From contig NZ_JAUDCO010000006.1 of assembly GCF_030373545.1 (NCBI RefSeq), positions 111,411 through 175,410 on the forward strand: a DNA stretch of 64,000 nucleotides. The letters are read 5' to 3'. Positions 17,867 to 29,528 of this stretch are shown in pieces. The number at the start of each line of letters is the position of its first letter. Position 1 is the stretch's first letter. Source of the stretch: Collinsella tanakaei. Lineage in GTDB: Bacteria; Actinomycetota; Coriobacteriia; Coriobacteriales; Coriobacteriaceae. The notes under the pieces were generated by a model that made no database searches, had not been told where the DNA came from, and saw only the letters and a program-made list of their open reading frames with translations. Made by a program: the position numbers and the translations under genes.

Positions 17867-17880
17867 TTGAAGCGTTTCAA
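17867..17880. promoter_or_regulatory. LacI/CcpA-type operator upstream of adhE (proximal)
   Basis: TTGAAGCGTTTCAA, full half-sites TTGAA and TTCAA around a CG core. It lies 101 bases before the adhE start and about 50 bases upstream of the probable -10. With the distal copy 144 bases away, DNA looping or dual occupancy is possible. Confidence 0.65.
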
Positions 17881-17932
17881 TCGACCGTTTACGGCAAAGA
17901 TTTCTCAAAGACACCCTTCGCGCGGGTCACCT

Positions 17933-17942
17933 TATATAGAAT
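17933..17942 (+). promoter_or_regulatory. Probable -10 of adhE
   Basis: TATATAGAAT sits 39-48 bases before the adhE ATG; either TATATA or TAGAAT could serve as -10. A -35 match is poor, which fits an activated or repressed promoter. Confidence 0.4.
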
Positions 17943-17980
17943 ACGAGTCATAGGCAGGCACCGATGAAAAGGAGCTCAGC

Positions 17981-20626
17981 ATGGCAAAAAAGCCAACGGT
18001 CGAAGCCGCCCCCGCAATCGTAGATTCGATTGAGGCCTTCGAGGCCAAACTCGCGAGCATGCGCGAGGCCCAGAAGGTCTTCGCCACCTACACCCAGGAG
18101 CAGGTGGACAAGATTTTCTACGAGGCTGCCATGGCGGCCAACAAGGCCCGTATCCCTCTGGCCAAGATGGCCGTCGAGGAGACCAAGCGTGGCGTTCTCG
18201 AGGACAAGGTCATCAAGAACCACTACGCGGCCGAGTACATCTACAACGCGTACAAGAACACCAAGACCTGTGGCGTGATCGAGCGCGATGAGGCCTACGG
18301 CATCACCAAGGTCGCCGAGCCCATCGGCGTCGTCGGCGCGGTCATCCCGACCACCAACCCGACCTCGACCGCTATCTTCAAGTGCCTCATCTGCCTGAAG
18401 ACCCGCAACGCCATCATCATCTCCCCGCACCCCGCCGCGGCCCAGTGCACCATCGCCGCCGCCAAGGTCGTGCTCGACGCCGCCGTCAAGGCCGGCGCCC
18501 CCGAGGGCATCATCGGCTGGATCGATCGGCCCACCCTCGAGCTTACCAGCAAGCTCATGAGCGATGTCGACATCATCCTCGCCACCGGCGGCCCCGGCAT
18601 GGTCAAGTCCGCCTACTCCAGCGGCAAGCCCGCCCTGGGCGTCGGCGCCGGCAACACCCCCGTCGTCATCGACGAGACGGCCGACATCCTGAACGCCGTC
18701 AACTCCATCATCCACTCCAAGACCTTCGACAACGGCATGATCTGCGCCTCGGAGCAGTCCGTGACCGCGCTTGACTCCGTCTACGACCAGGTCAAGGCCG
18801 AGTTCGAGCGCCGCGGCTGCTACTTCGTCAAGAAGGGCAAGGAGCTCGAGGCCCTGCGCGAGACCATGTTCAAGAACGGCGCGCTCGACCACCGCATCCC
18901 CGGCATGCCCGCCGCCAAGATTGCCGAGCTCGCCGGTATCTCCGTGCCGCCGAAGACCAAGATCTTGATCGCCGAGGTCACCTCCACCGACCCCGCGACC
19001 GAGGAGTTCAGCCACGAGAAGCTCTCCCCCGTCCTGGCCATGTATCACGCCAAGACCTTCCAGGAGGCCGTGGACAAGGCCGAGCACCTCGTGCTCGCCG
19101 GCGGCCCGGGCCACACCGCGTCCCTGTACGTGCACCCCGCCGAGAAGGAGAAGATCGCGCTGTTCGAGGACACCATGAAGGCGTGCCGCATCGTGATCAA
19201 CACCCCGTCCTCCCAGGGCGGCATCGGCGACCTGTACAACTTCGGCATGAAGCCGTCCCTCACGCTGGGCTGCGGCTCCTGGGGTGGCAACTCCGTCTCC
19301 GAGAATGTTGGGGTGAAGCACTTGCTCAACATCAAGACCGTGGCCGAGCGCCGCGAGAACATGCTCTGGTTCAGGGCTCCCGAGAAGATCTACTTCAAGA
19401 AGGGCTGCACGCCCGTCGCTCTCGACGAGATCGGCAACGTGATGGGCAAGAAGCGCGCCTTCATCGTCACCGACCAGTTCCTCTACAAGAACGGCAACTG
19501 CCGCGCCATCGAGGCCAAGCTCGACGAGATGGGTGTCGCTCACGACTCCTTCTATGACATCCAGCCCGACCCGCGCCTGCAGGACGCCATGAAGGGCGTC
19601 GAGCGCATCCGCGCCTTCGAGCCCGACGTCATCATCGCCGTCGGCGGCGGCTCCGCCATGGACGCCGGCAAGATCATGTGGCTCATGTACGAGCACCCCG
19701 AGGTCAACTTCGAGGATGCCGCCATGGACTTCATGGACATCCGCAAGCGCGTCTTCACCTTCCCCAAGATGGGTGAGAAGGCTTACTTCGTCGCCGTCCC
19801 GACCTCTTCGGGCACCGGCTCCGAGGTGACCCCGTTCGCGATCATCACCGACGCCGAGACCGGCATCAAGTGGCCGATCGCCGACTACGCGCTGCTGCCG
19901 AACATGGCCATCGTCGACGTCGACAACGCCATGACCGCGCCCAAGGGCCTCACCTGCGCCTCCGGTATCGACGTCATGACGCACGCCATCGAGTCCTACG
20001 TCTCCATCATGGCCTCCGACTACACCAAGGGCCTCTCCATGCGCGCCGCCAAGCTCGTCTTCGAGAACCTGCCCGCGGCCTACGAGAAGGGCGCCGCCGA
20101 CCCGCACGCCCGCGAGGAGATGCACAATGCTTCCTGCCTCGCCGGCATGGCCTTCGCCAACGCCTTCCTCGGCGTGAACCACTCCATGGCCCACAAGCTC
20201 GGTGCCTACCATCACCTGCCCCACGGCCTGGCCAACGCCGTCATCCTCACCCGCATCATGCGCTACAACGCTGCTGAGAAGCCCGTCAAGATGGGCACCT
20301 TCTCCCAGTACCAGTATCCGCATGCGCTCAAGGACTACGCCGACCTCGGCCGTTACTGCGGCTGCACCGGCAAGGACGACCACGAGGTCTTCGAGAACTT
20401 CATCGCCAAGCTCGAGGAGCTCATGGAGTCCATCGGTATCAAGAAGACCATCGCCGAGTACGGTGTCGACGAGAAGTACTTCCTCGAGACCCTCGACGAG
20501 ATGAGCGAGCAGGCCTTCAACGACCAGTGCACCGGCGCCAACCCGCGCTACCCGCTCATCAGCGAAATCAAGGAGCTCTACCTCGACGCCTACTACGGCC
20601 GCGAGCCCCAGAGCTACGAGGCCTAA
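17981..20626 (+). CDS. adhE: Bifunctional acetaldehyde/alcohol dehydrogenase AdhE
   Basis: 881 residues, the normal AdhE length. The N-terminal half (about 1-440) is a CoA-acylating aldehyde dehydrogenase with the active-site cysteine in GMICASEQS (Cys255). The C-terminal half (about 455-881) is an iron-dependent alcohol dehydrogenase with GGGSAMDAGK for NAD binding and iron ligands in SGIDVMTHAIESYVS and NHSMAHKLGAYHHLPHG. It reduces acetyl-CoA to ethanol, re-oxidising two NADH, and forms spirosomes in other bacteria. AAGGAG lies six bases before the ATG. Very strong codon bias suggests high expression. The two LacI-type operators upstream suggest carbon-source control. Confidence 0.97.
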   Translation: MAKKPTVEAAPAIVDSIEAFEAKLASMREAQKVFATYTQEQVDKIFYEAAMAANKARIPLAKMAVEETKRGVLEDKVIKNHYAAEYIYNAYKNTKTCGVIERDEAYGITKVAEPIGVVGAVIPTTNPTSTAIFKCLICLKTRNAIIISPHPAAAQCTIAAAKVVLDAAVKAGAPEGIIGWIDRPTLELTSKLMSDVDIILATGGPGMVKSAYSSGKPALGVGAGNTPVVIDETADILNAVNSIIHSKTFDNGMICASEQSVTALDSVYDQVKAEFERRGCYFVKKGKELEALRETMFKNGALDHRIPGMPAAKIAELAGISVPPKTKILIAEVTSTDPATEEFSHEKLSPVLAMYHAKTFQEAVDKAEHLVLAGGPGHTASLYVHPAEKEKIALFEDTMKACRIVINTPSSQGGIGDLYNFGMKPSLTLGCGSWGGNSVSENVGVKHLLNIKTVAERRENMLWFRAPEKIYFKKGCTPVALDEIGNVMGKKRAFIVTDQFLYKNGNCRAIEAKLDEMGVAHDSFYDIQPDPRLQDAMKGVERIRAFEPDVIIAVGGGSAMDAGKIMWLMYEHPEVNFEDAAMDFMDIRKRVFTFPKMGEKAYFVAVPTSSGTGSEVTPFAIITDAETGIKWPIADYALLPNMAIVDVDNAMTAPKGLTCASGIDVMTHAIESYVSIMASDYTKGLSMRAAKLVFENLPAAYEKGAADPHAREEMHNASCLAGMAFANAFLGVNHSMAHKLGAYHHLPHGLANAVILTRIMRYNAAEKPVKMGTFSQYQYPHALKDYADLGRYCGCTGKDDHEVFENFIAKLEELMESIGIKKTIAEYGVDEKYFLETLDEMSEQAFNDQCTGANPRYPLISEIKELYLDAYYGREPQSYEA

Positions 20627-20655
20627 TCGAGGAACATCCTCGAAAGTGCGTGTCG

Positions 20656-20685
20656 CCCGGGGGATACGCCCGCGTGTTCCCCGGG
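20656..20685 (+). terminator. Hairpin after adhE
   Basis: CCCGGGG (20656-20662) pairs with CCCCGGG (20679-20685). No T-run follows; TATAAG directly after it could be the -10 of the next gene. It may be a weak terminator or an mRNA end structure. Confidence 0.35.
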
Positions 20686-20726
20686 TATAAGTAGATGGTG
20701 CAAACCACAGAAAGGACGGTAGCGCC

Positions 20727-21491
20727 ATGATTCTTCCCGATACCAAGGTCGAGCTCGCCCGCCGCGGCAACAAGGTCGTCTACGACCTCGGCGACAAGAT
20801 CGTCAAGGTCTTCAACGAGACCAAGCCCGTCTCGGACGTGTTCAACGAGGCCCTGAACCTCGCCCGCATCAACGAGTGCGGCATCCGCAGCCCGCGCGCC
20901 CTTGAGGTCACGCAGATCGAGGACGGCGGCTGGGCGCTTGTCACCAGCAAGGTCCCCGGCACCACCCTCGCCGAGAAGATGGTCGCTGAGCCCGCTCGCT
21001 TCTACGAGTACCTCGAGCAGTTCGTGGACCTGCAGATCGAGATTCACTCCTTCCGCTCCCCGCTGCTCCCCCGTCAGCGCGACAAGTATGCGCGTATGAT
21101 CAACTCCCTCGAGGAGCTCAACGCTTCCACGCGCTACGACCTGCTGCAGCGTCTTGACGGCATGAAGCTCGAGACCAACGTCTGCCATGGCGACTTCAAC
21201 CCCACCAACGTCATCGTGGGTGACGACGGTCAGCTCTACGTCTGCGACTGGGCACACGCCACCCAGGGCGCTCCCGCCGCTGACGCCGCCATGACCTACC
21301 TGCTGTTCGCCCTGCAGGACAAGCAGCAGGCCGACGCCTACCTCGAGCTGTACTGCGACCGCGCCGACGAGCCGGTCCAGATCGTCCGCAGCTATCTGTC
21401 CATCGTCGCCGCCTCCGAGCTTGCCCGCAAGCGCGGCGGTGCCAACGATGAGTTCCTCATGAGCTGCATCGACGTGTTCGATTATCAGTAA
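20727..21491 (+). CDS. APH-family small-molecule kinase-like protein
   Basis: 254 residues of the aminoglycoside-phosphotransferase/choline-kinase fold. The catalytic loop is CHGDFNPTNVIV (HGDxxxxN) and the metal-binding aspartate is in YVCDWAHATQG; the N-lobe has VYDLGDKIVKVF with the nucleotide-contacting lysine. Many members phosphorylate sugars, choline or antibiotics; the target is unknown here and resistance should not be assumed. The start follows GAAAGGACGG. Codon use is as biased as in adhE, which lies 100 bases upstream, suggesting a housekeeping role. It ends before a long hairpin and a terminator. Confidence 0.75.
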   Translation: MILPDTKVELARRGNKVVYDLGDKIVKVFNETKPVSDVFNEALNLARINECGIRSPRALEVTQIEDGGWALVTSKVPGTTLAEKMVAEPARFYEYLEQFVDLQIEIHSFRSPLLPRQRDKYARMINSLEELNASTRYDLLQRLDGMKLETNVCHGDFNPTNVIVGDDGQLYVCDWAHATQGAPAADAAMTYLLFALQDKQQADAYLELYCDRADEPVQIVRSYLSIVAASELARKRGGANDEFLMSCIDVFDYQ

Positions 21492-21507
21492 GGGGTAACT
21501 CCCACCG

Positions 21508-21591
21508 GAAGCCCCCGCGGGTTTCCCTTCGAAACGTCCTCGGCCTTCGGCCTGCGGATTGTTTCTCAGGGAAAGCCCGCGGGGGCTTCCT
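21508..21591. repeat. Long near-perfect inverted repeat
   Basis: A 22-base arm at 21508-21529 and a 23-base arm at 21569-21591 are complementary with one extra base. The 39 bases between can pair again (GAAAC/GTTTC and GGCC-TTC-GGCC), so the whole 84 bases may fold as one long hairpin. It lies between the kinase-like gene and the terminator at 21635. Confidence 0.75.
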
Positions 21592-21634
21592 GCGTATTCC
21601 TTGCTGCGGGTAATCTGCAATGGGGGAAATTGGT

Positions 21635-21660
21635 GAGCGCCGCTATGCGGCGCTCTTTTT
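21635..21660 (+). terminator. Terminator of the kinase-like gene
   Basis: GAGCGCCGC (21635-21643) pairs with GCGGCGCTC (21647-21655) with a TAT loop, followed by TTTTT. Canonical intrinsic terminator that runs into the stop codon of the convergent thiN. Confidence 0.9.
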
Positions 21661-22333
21661 ATTGAAAGGCCCAGCAGATGAGGGTGCCGGTGTGGTTGGT
21701 TATGGTGGCGGCATCGCGCTCGATGACGTTGGAGATGCCCAGATCGCTCAGCAGCTCGACGCGATGGTGGTCGAGCTCCCAGCGCATACCGCGCTCGGAA
21801 ACCATAACCTCGCTTGAAAGCGGAATGAAGGAGAAGCGCGCACCTGCGCGTCCTTCGATGGTCCACGCCTCGCCCGCGTGCAGCACGCGCCCGATAAAGC
21901 CATCCTCGATCAGCTCGACGGCACTTCCCCACGACGCGAGGCGCCCGAAGACGCCGAGCAGGTGGTCGGGGTTGCCACCCGAAAGGCAGGTGCACACGAG
22001 GGAGGGCGTACCCCATCGCTCCGTCACCGCGCGCAACACAAGCGACAGGTCGGTGAAGTCCTTGTGCGGGTTATAGCGCTCGACAGCGAATGCGGCCGTG
22101 CCGTCGCCGCGCTCAGTCGCACGCACGAGCGCGGCACCCGCCTCGCTGACCGAATCGGCGTCGCCGCAGAACAGGTCGACCGCAACATCCGCCGCAAGGG
22201 CGGCGTCCAGGCCCCGATCGACGGCGACGACGACATCGCACGTGGCGGCAGCGGCGCGCACGGTGTCCGGCGCGGACGCCTGCGGAGACCCACCGATCAC
22301 GCACACGCGGCGCGGGGCCGCAGGAGCGCTCAC
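21659..22333 (-). CDS. thiN: Thiamine pyrophosphokinase
   Basis: 224 residues with the family's blocks: VDRGLDAAL (substrate loop), DLFCGDADSVSE (GDxDS, the metal and phosphate site), HKDFTDLSLVL (the KDxTD motif) and GGNPDHLLG (usually GGRxDH). The enzyme transfers pyrophosphate from ATP to thiamine, giving thiamine diphosphate. The C-terminal part (about residues 140-224) is the all-beta thiamine-binding domain. The start overlaps the stop of the HAD gene by four bases, so the two are coupled. The GGN in place of GGR is the only deviation I noticed. Confidence 0.9.
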   Translation of the reverse strand: MSAPAAPRRVCVIGGSPQASAPDTVRAAAATCDVVVAVDRGLDAALAADVAVDLFCGDADSVSEAGAALVRATERGDGTAAFAVERYNPHKDFTDLSLVLRAVTERWGTPSLVCTCLSGGNPDHLLGVFGRLASWGSAVELIEDGFIGRVLHAGEAWTIEGRAGARFSFIPLSSEVMVSERGMRWELDHHRVELLSDLGISNVIERDAATITNHTGTLICWAFQ

Positions 22334-23040
22334 GAGCGCTCCTCAAACGAACGGATGCGGTCGAGCGAGAGCTCGCTGAACTCGTCGATGAAGATCTCGC
22401 AGTTCGCCTGTACGACGGGGCGCGTGCCGCGTCCCTCCGAATCGAAGATACCGACCCTGCGGTACCCGACGGAGCCCGAGCTTTTCAAGCCGAACGGCGC
22501 GTCCTCGAACACCCAGACCTCACTGCGCGCGGGCACATCCATCCCGCGGGCGGCGCACAGCCGTCGCAGCGCCAGGTCGTAGACGTCCGGATGGTCCTTG
22601 GAGGCTCCAGCGTCCTCGGTCGTGACGATGACCTCGAAGAAATCACGGATGCCCGTGGCCTGAAGGCCGGTCTCGACGGCCACGACGGGCGTCGAGGTCG
22701 CGATGGCCATGGGGATGCCGGCGGCGTTCGCCGCATCGAGGAACTCGCGAACGCCGCGTCGCAGCGGCACGTCGGAGCGGTAGTGCGCAAGCAGCATGGC
22801 CATGAGCCGGTCGTACACCTCGTGCGCGTCGGCGCCGACGCCCCATTTGCGGTGATACCCCTCGCACTCCCCGATCATGGGCAGCGACTCGAACTCAGCG
22901 AAATCGTCCGCCGTCACCTGCACACCATAGCTCGCGAGCAGCTCGGGCTGGACCGTAAGCCACATGCCCATCGACTGCAGCAGCGTGCCGTCGCAGTCGA
23001 AGATGAAGGCCGCAGGGGCCTCAAGAGAACGGGTCGACAT
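22330..23040 (-). CDS. HAD-family hydrolase, beta-phosphoglucomutase-like
   Basis: 236 residues. Motif I is IFDCDGTLLQSM (DxDGT), motif II IATSTPVV, motif III a lysine in GASKDHPDVY and motif IV VWVFEDAPFGLKS. The cap domain (about 20-90) is the alpha-helical type 1 cap. That layout includes phosphoglycolate phosphatases and beta-phosphoglucomutases; the substrate is unknown. It is translationally coupled to thiN. A ribosome site GAGGATT is upstream of the ATG on the minus strand. Confidence 0.85.
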   Translation of the reverse strand: MSTRSLEAPAAFIFDCDGTLLQSMGMWLTVQPELLASYGVQVTADDFAEFESLPMIGECEGYHRKWGVGADAHEVYDRLMAMLLAHYRSDVPLRRGVREFLDAANAAGIPMAIATSTPVVAVETGLQATGIRDFFEVIVTTEDAGASKDHPDVYDLALRRLCAARGMDVPARSEVWVFEDAPFGLKSSGSVGYRRVGIFDSEGRGTRPVVQANCEIFIDEFSELSLDRIRSFEERS

Positions 23041-23310
23041 GGCAATCCTCCTCAGACTCGAACGGGCTCGCCAGCGGCGAAGCCCAGGCGCGGCCGAAAG
23101 GTCCCGTGCCCGGTCGTAATCCTAGCAAAAGGCGTCCTATCCCTGCACGCTCGAAGCTTCGATGACTGAAAACCGCCCCGTTCCAAAGGATACCGACTCA
23201 GGCAATGGGGCGACAGGGGACCAGATTGCCAAATCTGCCAGAACGCACACACCTGAAAAACGACCGTCTCTCGTGTTGAGCGCTTCGGGCGTGCACGCAA
23301 GTGTTAAATT
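23041..23310. other. Divergent control region before glgB
   Basis: 270 bases between the HAD gene (minus) and glgB (plus). I see no gene or clear riboswitch. The AT-rich TTAAATTAT just before base 23311 resembles a -10, which would put the RNA start after the first possible glgB ATG. Confidence 0.4.
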
Positions 23311-25803
23311 ATGGATGTTGCGTTGTTGCCGACCCACTCTTCATGGCTCGACCGCATCGCAACCGTTTATCCGCTTCGGATGGCACGCACCATCCACGTC
23401 GATTGGACGGACATGTTGGACCGCACGCATGCTGAGCTCGACGAGACGAAGACGGCGTCCCCGGCAAACGGCACTGAACCCTGCCTGATCATCACCGAGG
23501 ACGACATCCATCTTTTTGCCCAGGGTTCCTGGAACCGCAGCTGGGAGAAGATGGGGGCCCACCCCGATACTCAGGACGGCGTCGACGGATGGCGCTTCTG
23601 CGTGTGGGCGCCCGACGTCAAAAGCGTGCACGTCATCGGCGACTTCAACGGATGGGACGAGTGGGCCTGCCCCCTTACCCCGCTTCCGACCGGCGGCCTG
23701 TGGCAGGGCTTCGTGCCCGGCCTTTCCCAGGGCGACCTGTACAAGTACGTCATCGAGACCGACGAGGGCAAGCTGCTCTACAAGGCCGACCCCTACGGTT
23801 TCTACAGCGAGCAGGTTCCCGGAACCGCCTCGCGCCTGATGGACATCACCGGTTACGAGTGGGCTGATGGCGCCTACATGGAGCGCCGTCGCGGCTCGGA
23901 CCATATGAAGCAGCCCCTGAACATCTACGAGGTCCATCTGGGCTCCTGGCGCCGCCACGGCGATGAGCCGCAGGGCGATCCCGACGAGAACGGCAACTAC
24001 CCCGGACCGATGGATCCCTTCCCCGCGCAGCGCGGCGAGTACTACACCTATGACGACCTGTCCGTGGAGCTCGTCGACTACGTCAAGCAGATGGGCTACA
24101 CCCATATCGAGGTCATGCCAGTCCAGGAGCACCCCTTCGACGGTTCGTGGGGCTATCAGGGAACGGGCTACTACTCCGTGACCTCGCGCTACGGTGAGCC
24201 GAAGCAGTTCATGCACTTCATCGATGCCTGCCACGCCGCGGGCATCGGCGTCATCCTGGATTGGGTCCCCGGCGGCTTCTGCGCCGACGCCCAGGGTCTG
24301 GCCACGTTTAACGGCCACATGCTCTACGAGCGCGAGATCCATCCCAACTGGGGCACGCACAAGTTCGACTTCGGCCGCGGCGAGGTCCGCAGCTTCCTGA
24401 TCTCCAACGTGCTGTTCTGGATCGAGGAGTTCCACGCCGACGGCATCCGCATGGACGGCGTGTCGAGCATGCTCTACCTCAACTTCGGCGTGGACGATCC
24501 CTCGCAGAAGAAGTTCAACAAGTATGGCGATGAGGGCGACCTTGACGCCATCGATTTCATCCGCCGCGTCAACACCACCGTATCGCAAGCCTTCCCGGAC
24601 GTCATGATGATGGCCGAGGAGTCCACGGCATGGCCGCTTGTCACCTACCCGCCCGAGGACGGCGGCTTGGGCTTCAACTACAAGTGGGACATGGGATGGA
24701 TGAACGACACCCTGCACTACATGCAGACCGATTTCCCGTGGCGTCCCGGCAACCACAACCTGCTGACGTTCTCCATCATGTACTCCTTCTCGGAGAACTT
24801 CATCCTGCCGCTTTCCCATGACGAGGTCGTGCACGGCAAGTGCTCGCTGATCGGCCGTATGCCTGGCGACTGGTGGCGCCAGTTCGCCGGCCTGCGCACC
24901 CTCGCGTTCTATCAGATGACGCACCCCGGTGCCAAGCTGAACTTCATGGGCAACGAGATTGCGCAGTTCATCGAGTGGCGCTACTACGAGTCCATCCAGT
25001 GGTTCCTGACCGACCAGTACGAGACCCACGCCAAGCACCAGCAGTTCATCAAGGCGCTCAATCACCTCTACACCGAGCAGCCCGCGCTGTGGGAGCACGC
25101 CTACACGCAGGAGGGCTTCGAGTGGATCGACCCGAACAACTCCGACCAGTCCATCGTCTCCTTCGTGCGCCACGGCGACGACCCTGACAACGACCTGGTC
25201 GTCCTGATCAACTTCGATCCGGCATACTACGAAACCTTCCGCATGGGTGTCCCGCGCGAAGGCGACTACATCGAGATCTTCAACTCCGACGACCCGTCTT
25301 ATGGCGGTTCCGGGAAGCACAACGAGGGCGCACTCTCGAGCCATCCCGAGCCCATGCACGGCTTCGATGACTCCATCGAGCTGCTCGTTCCCCCGCTGGC
25401 GGGCATCGTGCTCAAGCGCCAGGGACCGAGCTCCTACAAGCCGCCCAAGCCCAAGAAGACCCGCACGACGTCGACCGCGAAGAAGAAGGCAGCCGGCACG
25501 TCGACCGCGACCAAGAAGACCGCGAAGACGACGACCAAGGCAGCCACCTCCACCGCGAAGAAGACGACGACCAAGAAGGCCACGACGACCGCGAAGAAGA
25601 CGACGGCAAGAAAGACCGCGTCGACCGCAACGAAGACAACCAAGGCCACACCTGCGGCCGCGAAGACCACCTCCGCGTCCGCCTCAACCTCATCCTCCAC
25701 GGCGAAAGCCGCGAAGACGCCGAAAGGCACCCGGAAGACCGGCTCGTCCGCATCTTCCACCAGAAAGGCTTCCTCCAAGCGCACGGATGCTGCGGAGAAG
25801 TAA
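23311..25803 (+). CDS. glgB: Glycogen branching enzyme with a lysine-rich tail
   Basis: Up to 830 residues. It moves alpha-1,4 chains to alpha-1,6 branches. A CBM48 (about 88-180, WRFCVWAPDVKSVHVIGDFNGW) precedes the GH13 barrel with DWVP, IRMDGVSSML (nucleophile Asp382), MMAEES (Glu436) and LSHDEVVHGK. Region I reads DWVPGGF where most GlgB have DWVPAHF. The enzyme proper ends near residue 704; the last 127 residues are almost only Lys, Thr, Ala and Ser, like histone H1 tails. No start has a good ribosome site: 23311, 23380 and 23413 are all possible, and I give the longest frame. First gene of the glycogen cluster. Confidence 0.93.
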   Translation: MDVALLPTHSSWLDRIATVYPLRMARTIHVDWTDMLDRTHAELDETKTASPANGTEPCLIITEDDIHLFAQGSWNRSWEKMGAHPDTQDGVDGWRFCVWAPDVKSVHVIGDFNGWDEWACPLTPLPTGGLWQGFVPGLSQGDLYKYVIETDEGKLLYKADPYGFYSEQVPGTASRLMDITGYEWADGAYMERRRGSDHMKQPLNIYEVHLGSWRRHGDEPQGDPDENGNYPGPMDPFPAQRGEYYTYDDLSVELVDYVKQMGYTHIEVMPVQEHPFDGSWGYQGTGYYSVTSRYGEPKQFMHFIDACHAAGIGVILDWVPGGFCADAQGLATFNGHMLYEREIHPNWGTHKFDFGRGEVRSFLISNVLFWIEEFHADGIRMDGVSSMLYLNFGVDDPSQKKFNKYGDEGDLDAIDFIRRVNTTVSQAFPDVMMMAEESTAWPLVTYPPEDGGLGFNYKWDMGWMNDTLHYMQTDFPWRPGNHNLLTFSIMYSFSENFILPLSHDEVVHGKCSLIGRMPGDWWRQFAGLRTLAFYQMTHPGAKLNFMGNEIAQFIEWRYYESIQWFLTDQYETHAKHQQFIKALNHLYTEQPALWEHAYTQEGFEWIDPNNSDQSIVSFVRHGDDPDNDLVVLINFDPAYYETFRMGVPREGDYIEIFNSDDPSYGGSGKHNEGALSSHPEPMHGFDDSIELLVPPLAGIVLKRQGPSSYKPPKPKKTRTTSTAKKKAAGTSTATKKTAKTTTKAATSTAKKTTTKKATTTAKKTTARKTASTATKTTKATPAAAKTTSASASTSSSTAKAAKTPKGTRKTGSSASSTRKASSKRTDAAEK

Positions 25804-25830
25804 ACCGATCAAAGGGGAGAAGAACACCGT

Positions 25831-28260
<2,430 letters not shown>

Positions 28261-28378
28261 GGCATCCAGGATTTGGCCTCAACGGGCCGCGGCGCATCGG
28301 GGCACGACCGCGCCGGGGCCCGACCATCGCAAGATAGGGCAACGTATCAGCAACGGCACGGCAATGAAGGAGAATTCG

Positions 28379-29524
28379 ATGAGTAAAAAAGAATGCATCG
28401 CTATGCTCCTCGCAGGAGGACAGGGCAGCAGATTGGGGGCGCTCACATCCAAGATCGCCAAGCCGGCGGTCTCGTTTGGCGGTAAGTACAGGATTATCGA
28501 CTTCACGTTGTCGAACTGCGCCAACTCCGGCATCGACACGGTGGGCGTCCTGACGCAGTACCGCCCCTACCGTCTACATGCCTATCTGGGATCCGGTTCG
28601 TCTTGGGACCTCGACGAGCGCGGCGGCGGCGTCTCCATCCTGCCGCCCTACGCCACGCAGGACGGCGGCGCCTGGTACAACGGCACCGCTGACGCCGTGA
28701 CGCAGAACCTCGACTACATCAAGTCGCACGATCCCGAGTACGTCTTGATCCTGTCGGGCGACGCCCTGTACCGCATGGATTACCGCCAGATGCTCGATAG
28801 CCACATCGAGCACAACGCCGACCTGACCATCGCCGTCATGCCGGTGCCCTGGGAGGACGCGAGCCGCTTCGGCATCCTCACCACCGACGATGAGGACCGC
28901 ATCACCAAGTTCACCGAGAAGCCCGAGAAGCCCGATTCGAACCTCGCGTCCATGGGCATCTACATCTTCACGGCCGACTTCCTGATTCGCGCCCTCGAGG
29001 AGGACGCACTCGACCAGCGCTCCAGCCACGACTTCGGCGGCGACATCATCCCCAAGGCCCTCGAGGAGGGCAAGCGCCTGTACGTCCACAAGTTCCATGG
29101 CTACTGGAAGGACGTCGGCACCATCGCCAGCTACCACGAGACGAGCATGGGCCTGCTCGGTCAGAACCCCGAGTTCGACATCTACGACAACTCGGCGCCC
29201 ATCATGAGCAACGACACGACGCGCCCGCCGCACTACATCGGCCCCAACGGCCGCGTCGATGACTGCCTGGTCTCCAACGGCTGCGAGGTCTTTGGCATCG
29301 CCCGCCACTCCATCCTCTCCACCGACGCCGTGATCGAGGAGCGCGCCATCGTCGAGGACTCCGTCCTGCTGCCCGGCGCCATCGTCAAGAGCGGCGCGCA
29401 CGTGGTCCGCGCCATCCTGGGCGAGAACGCCGTCGTCGAGGAGGGCGTGAAGCTCGGAAGCGTCGACACGCAGAAGGACACCGCCGTTGTCGGAAACGAC
29501 GTCGTCATCGGGAAGGGGGAATGA
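28379..29524 (+). CDS. glgC: Glucose-1-phosphate adenylyltransferase GlgC
   Basis: 381 residues. The nucleotidyltransferase domain opens with [34 protein letters not shown], including the GGxGxRL loop, and continues with EKPEKP and GDALYRMDY for metal and sugar binding. A left-handed beta-helix closes the C-terminus (about 290-381). It makes ADP-glucose, the committed step of glycogen synthesis. The start at 28379 is preceded by GAAGGAGA five bases upstream; an ATG five codons earlier has none. It is followed four bases later by glgD, so the two subunits are probably made together. Confidence 0.96.
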   Translation: MSKKECIAMLLAGGQGSRLGALTSKIAKPAVSFGGKYRIIDFTLSNCANSGIDTVGVLTQYRPYRLHAYLGSGSSWDLDERGGGVSILPPYATQDGGAWYNGTADAVTQNLDYIKSHDPEYVLILSGDALYRMDYRQMLDSHIEHNADLTIAVMPVPWEDASRFGILTTDDEDRITKFTEKPEKPDSNLASMGIYIFTADFLIRALEEDALDQRSSHDFGGDIIPKALEEGKRLYVHKFHGYWKDVGTIASYHETSMGLLGQNPEFDIYDNSAPIMSNDTTRPPHYIGPNGRVDDCLVSNGCEVFGIARHSILSTDAVIEERAIVEDSVLLPGAIVKSGAHVVRAILGENAVVEEGVKLGSVDTQKDTAVVGNDVVIGKGE

Positions 29525-29528
29525 TCCG

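Noticed and set aside
17948..20773. Very long open frame (941 codons) opposite adhE
   Set aside because: It is the antisense shadow of a high-GC gene: low-complexity Gly/Val/Leu/Asp protein, no ribosome site, and adhE is certain.
20727..21491. Aminoglycoside resistance gene
   Set aside because: The kinase fold is shared by many metabolic kinases; strong housekeeping-like codon use and no mobile context.
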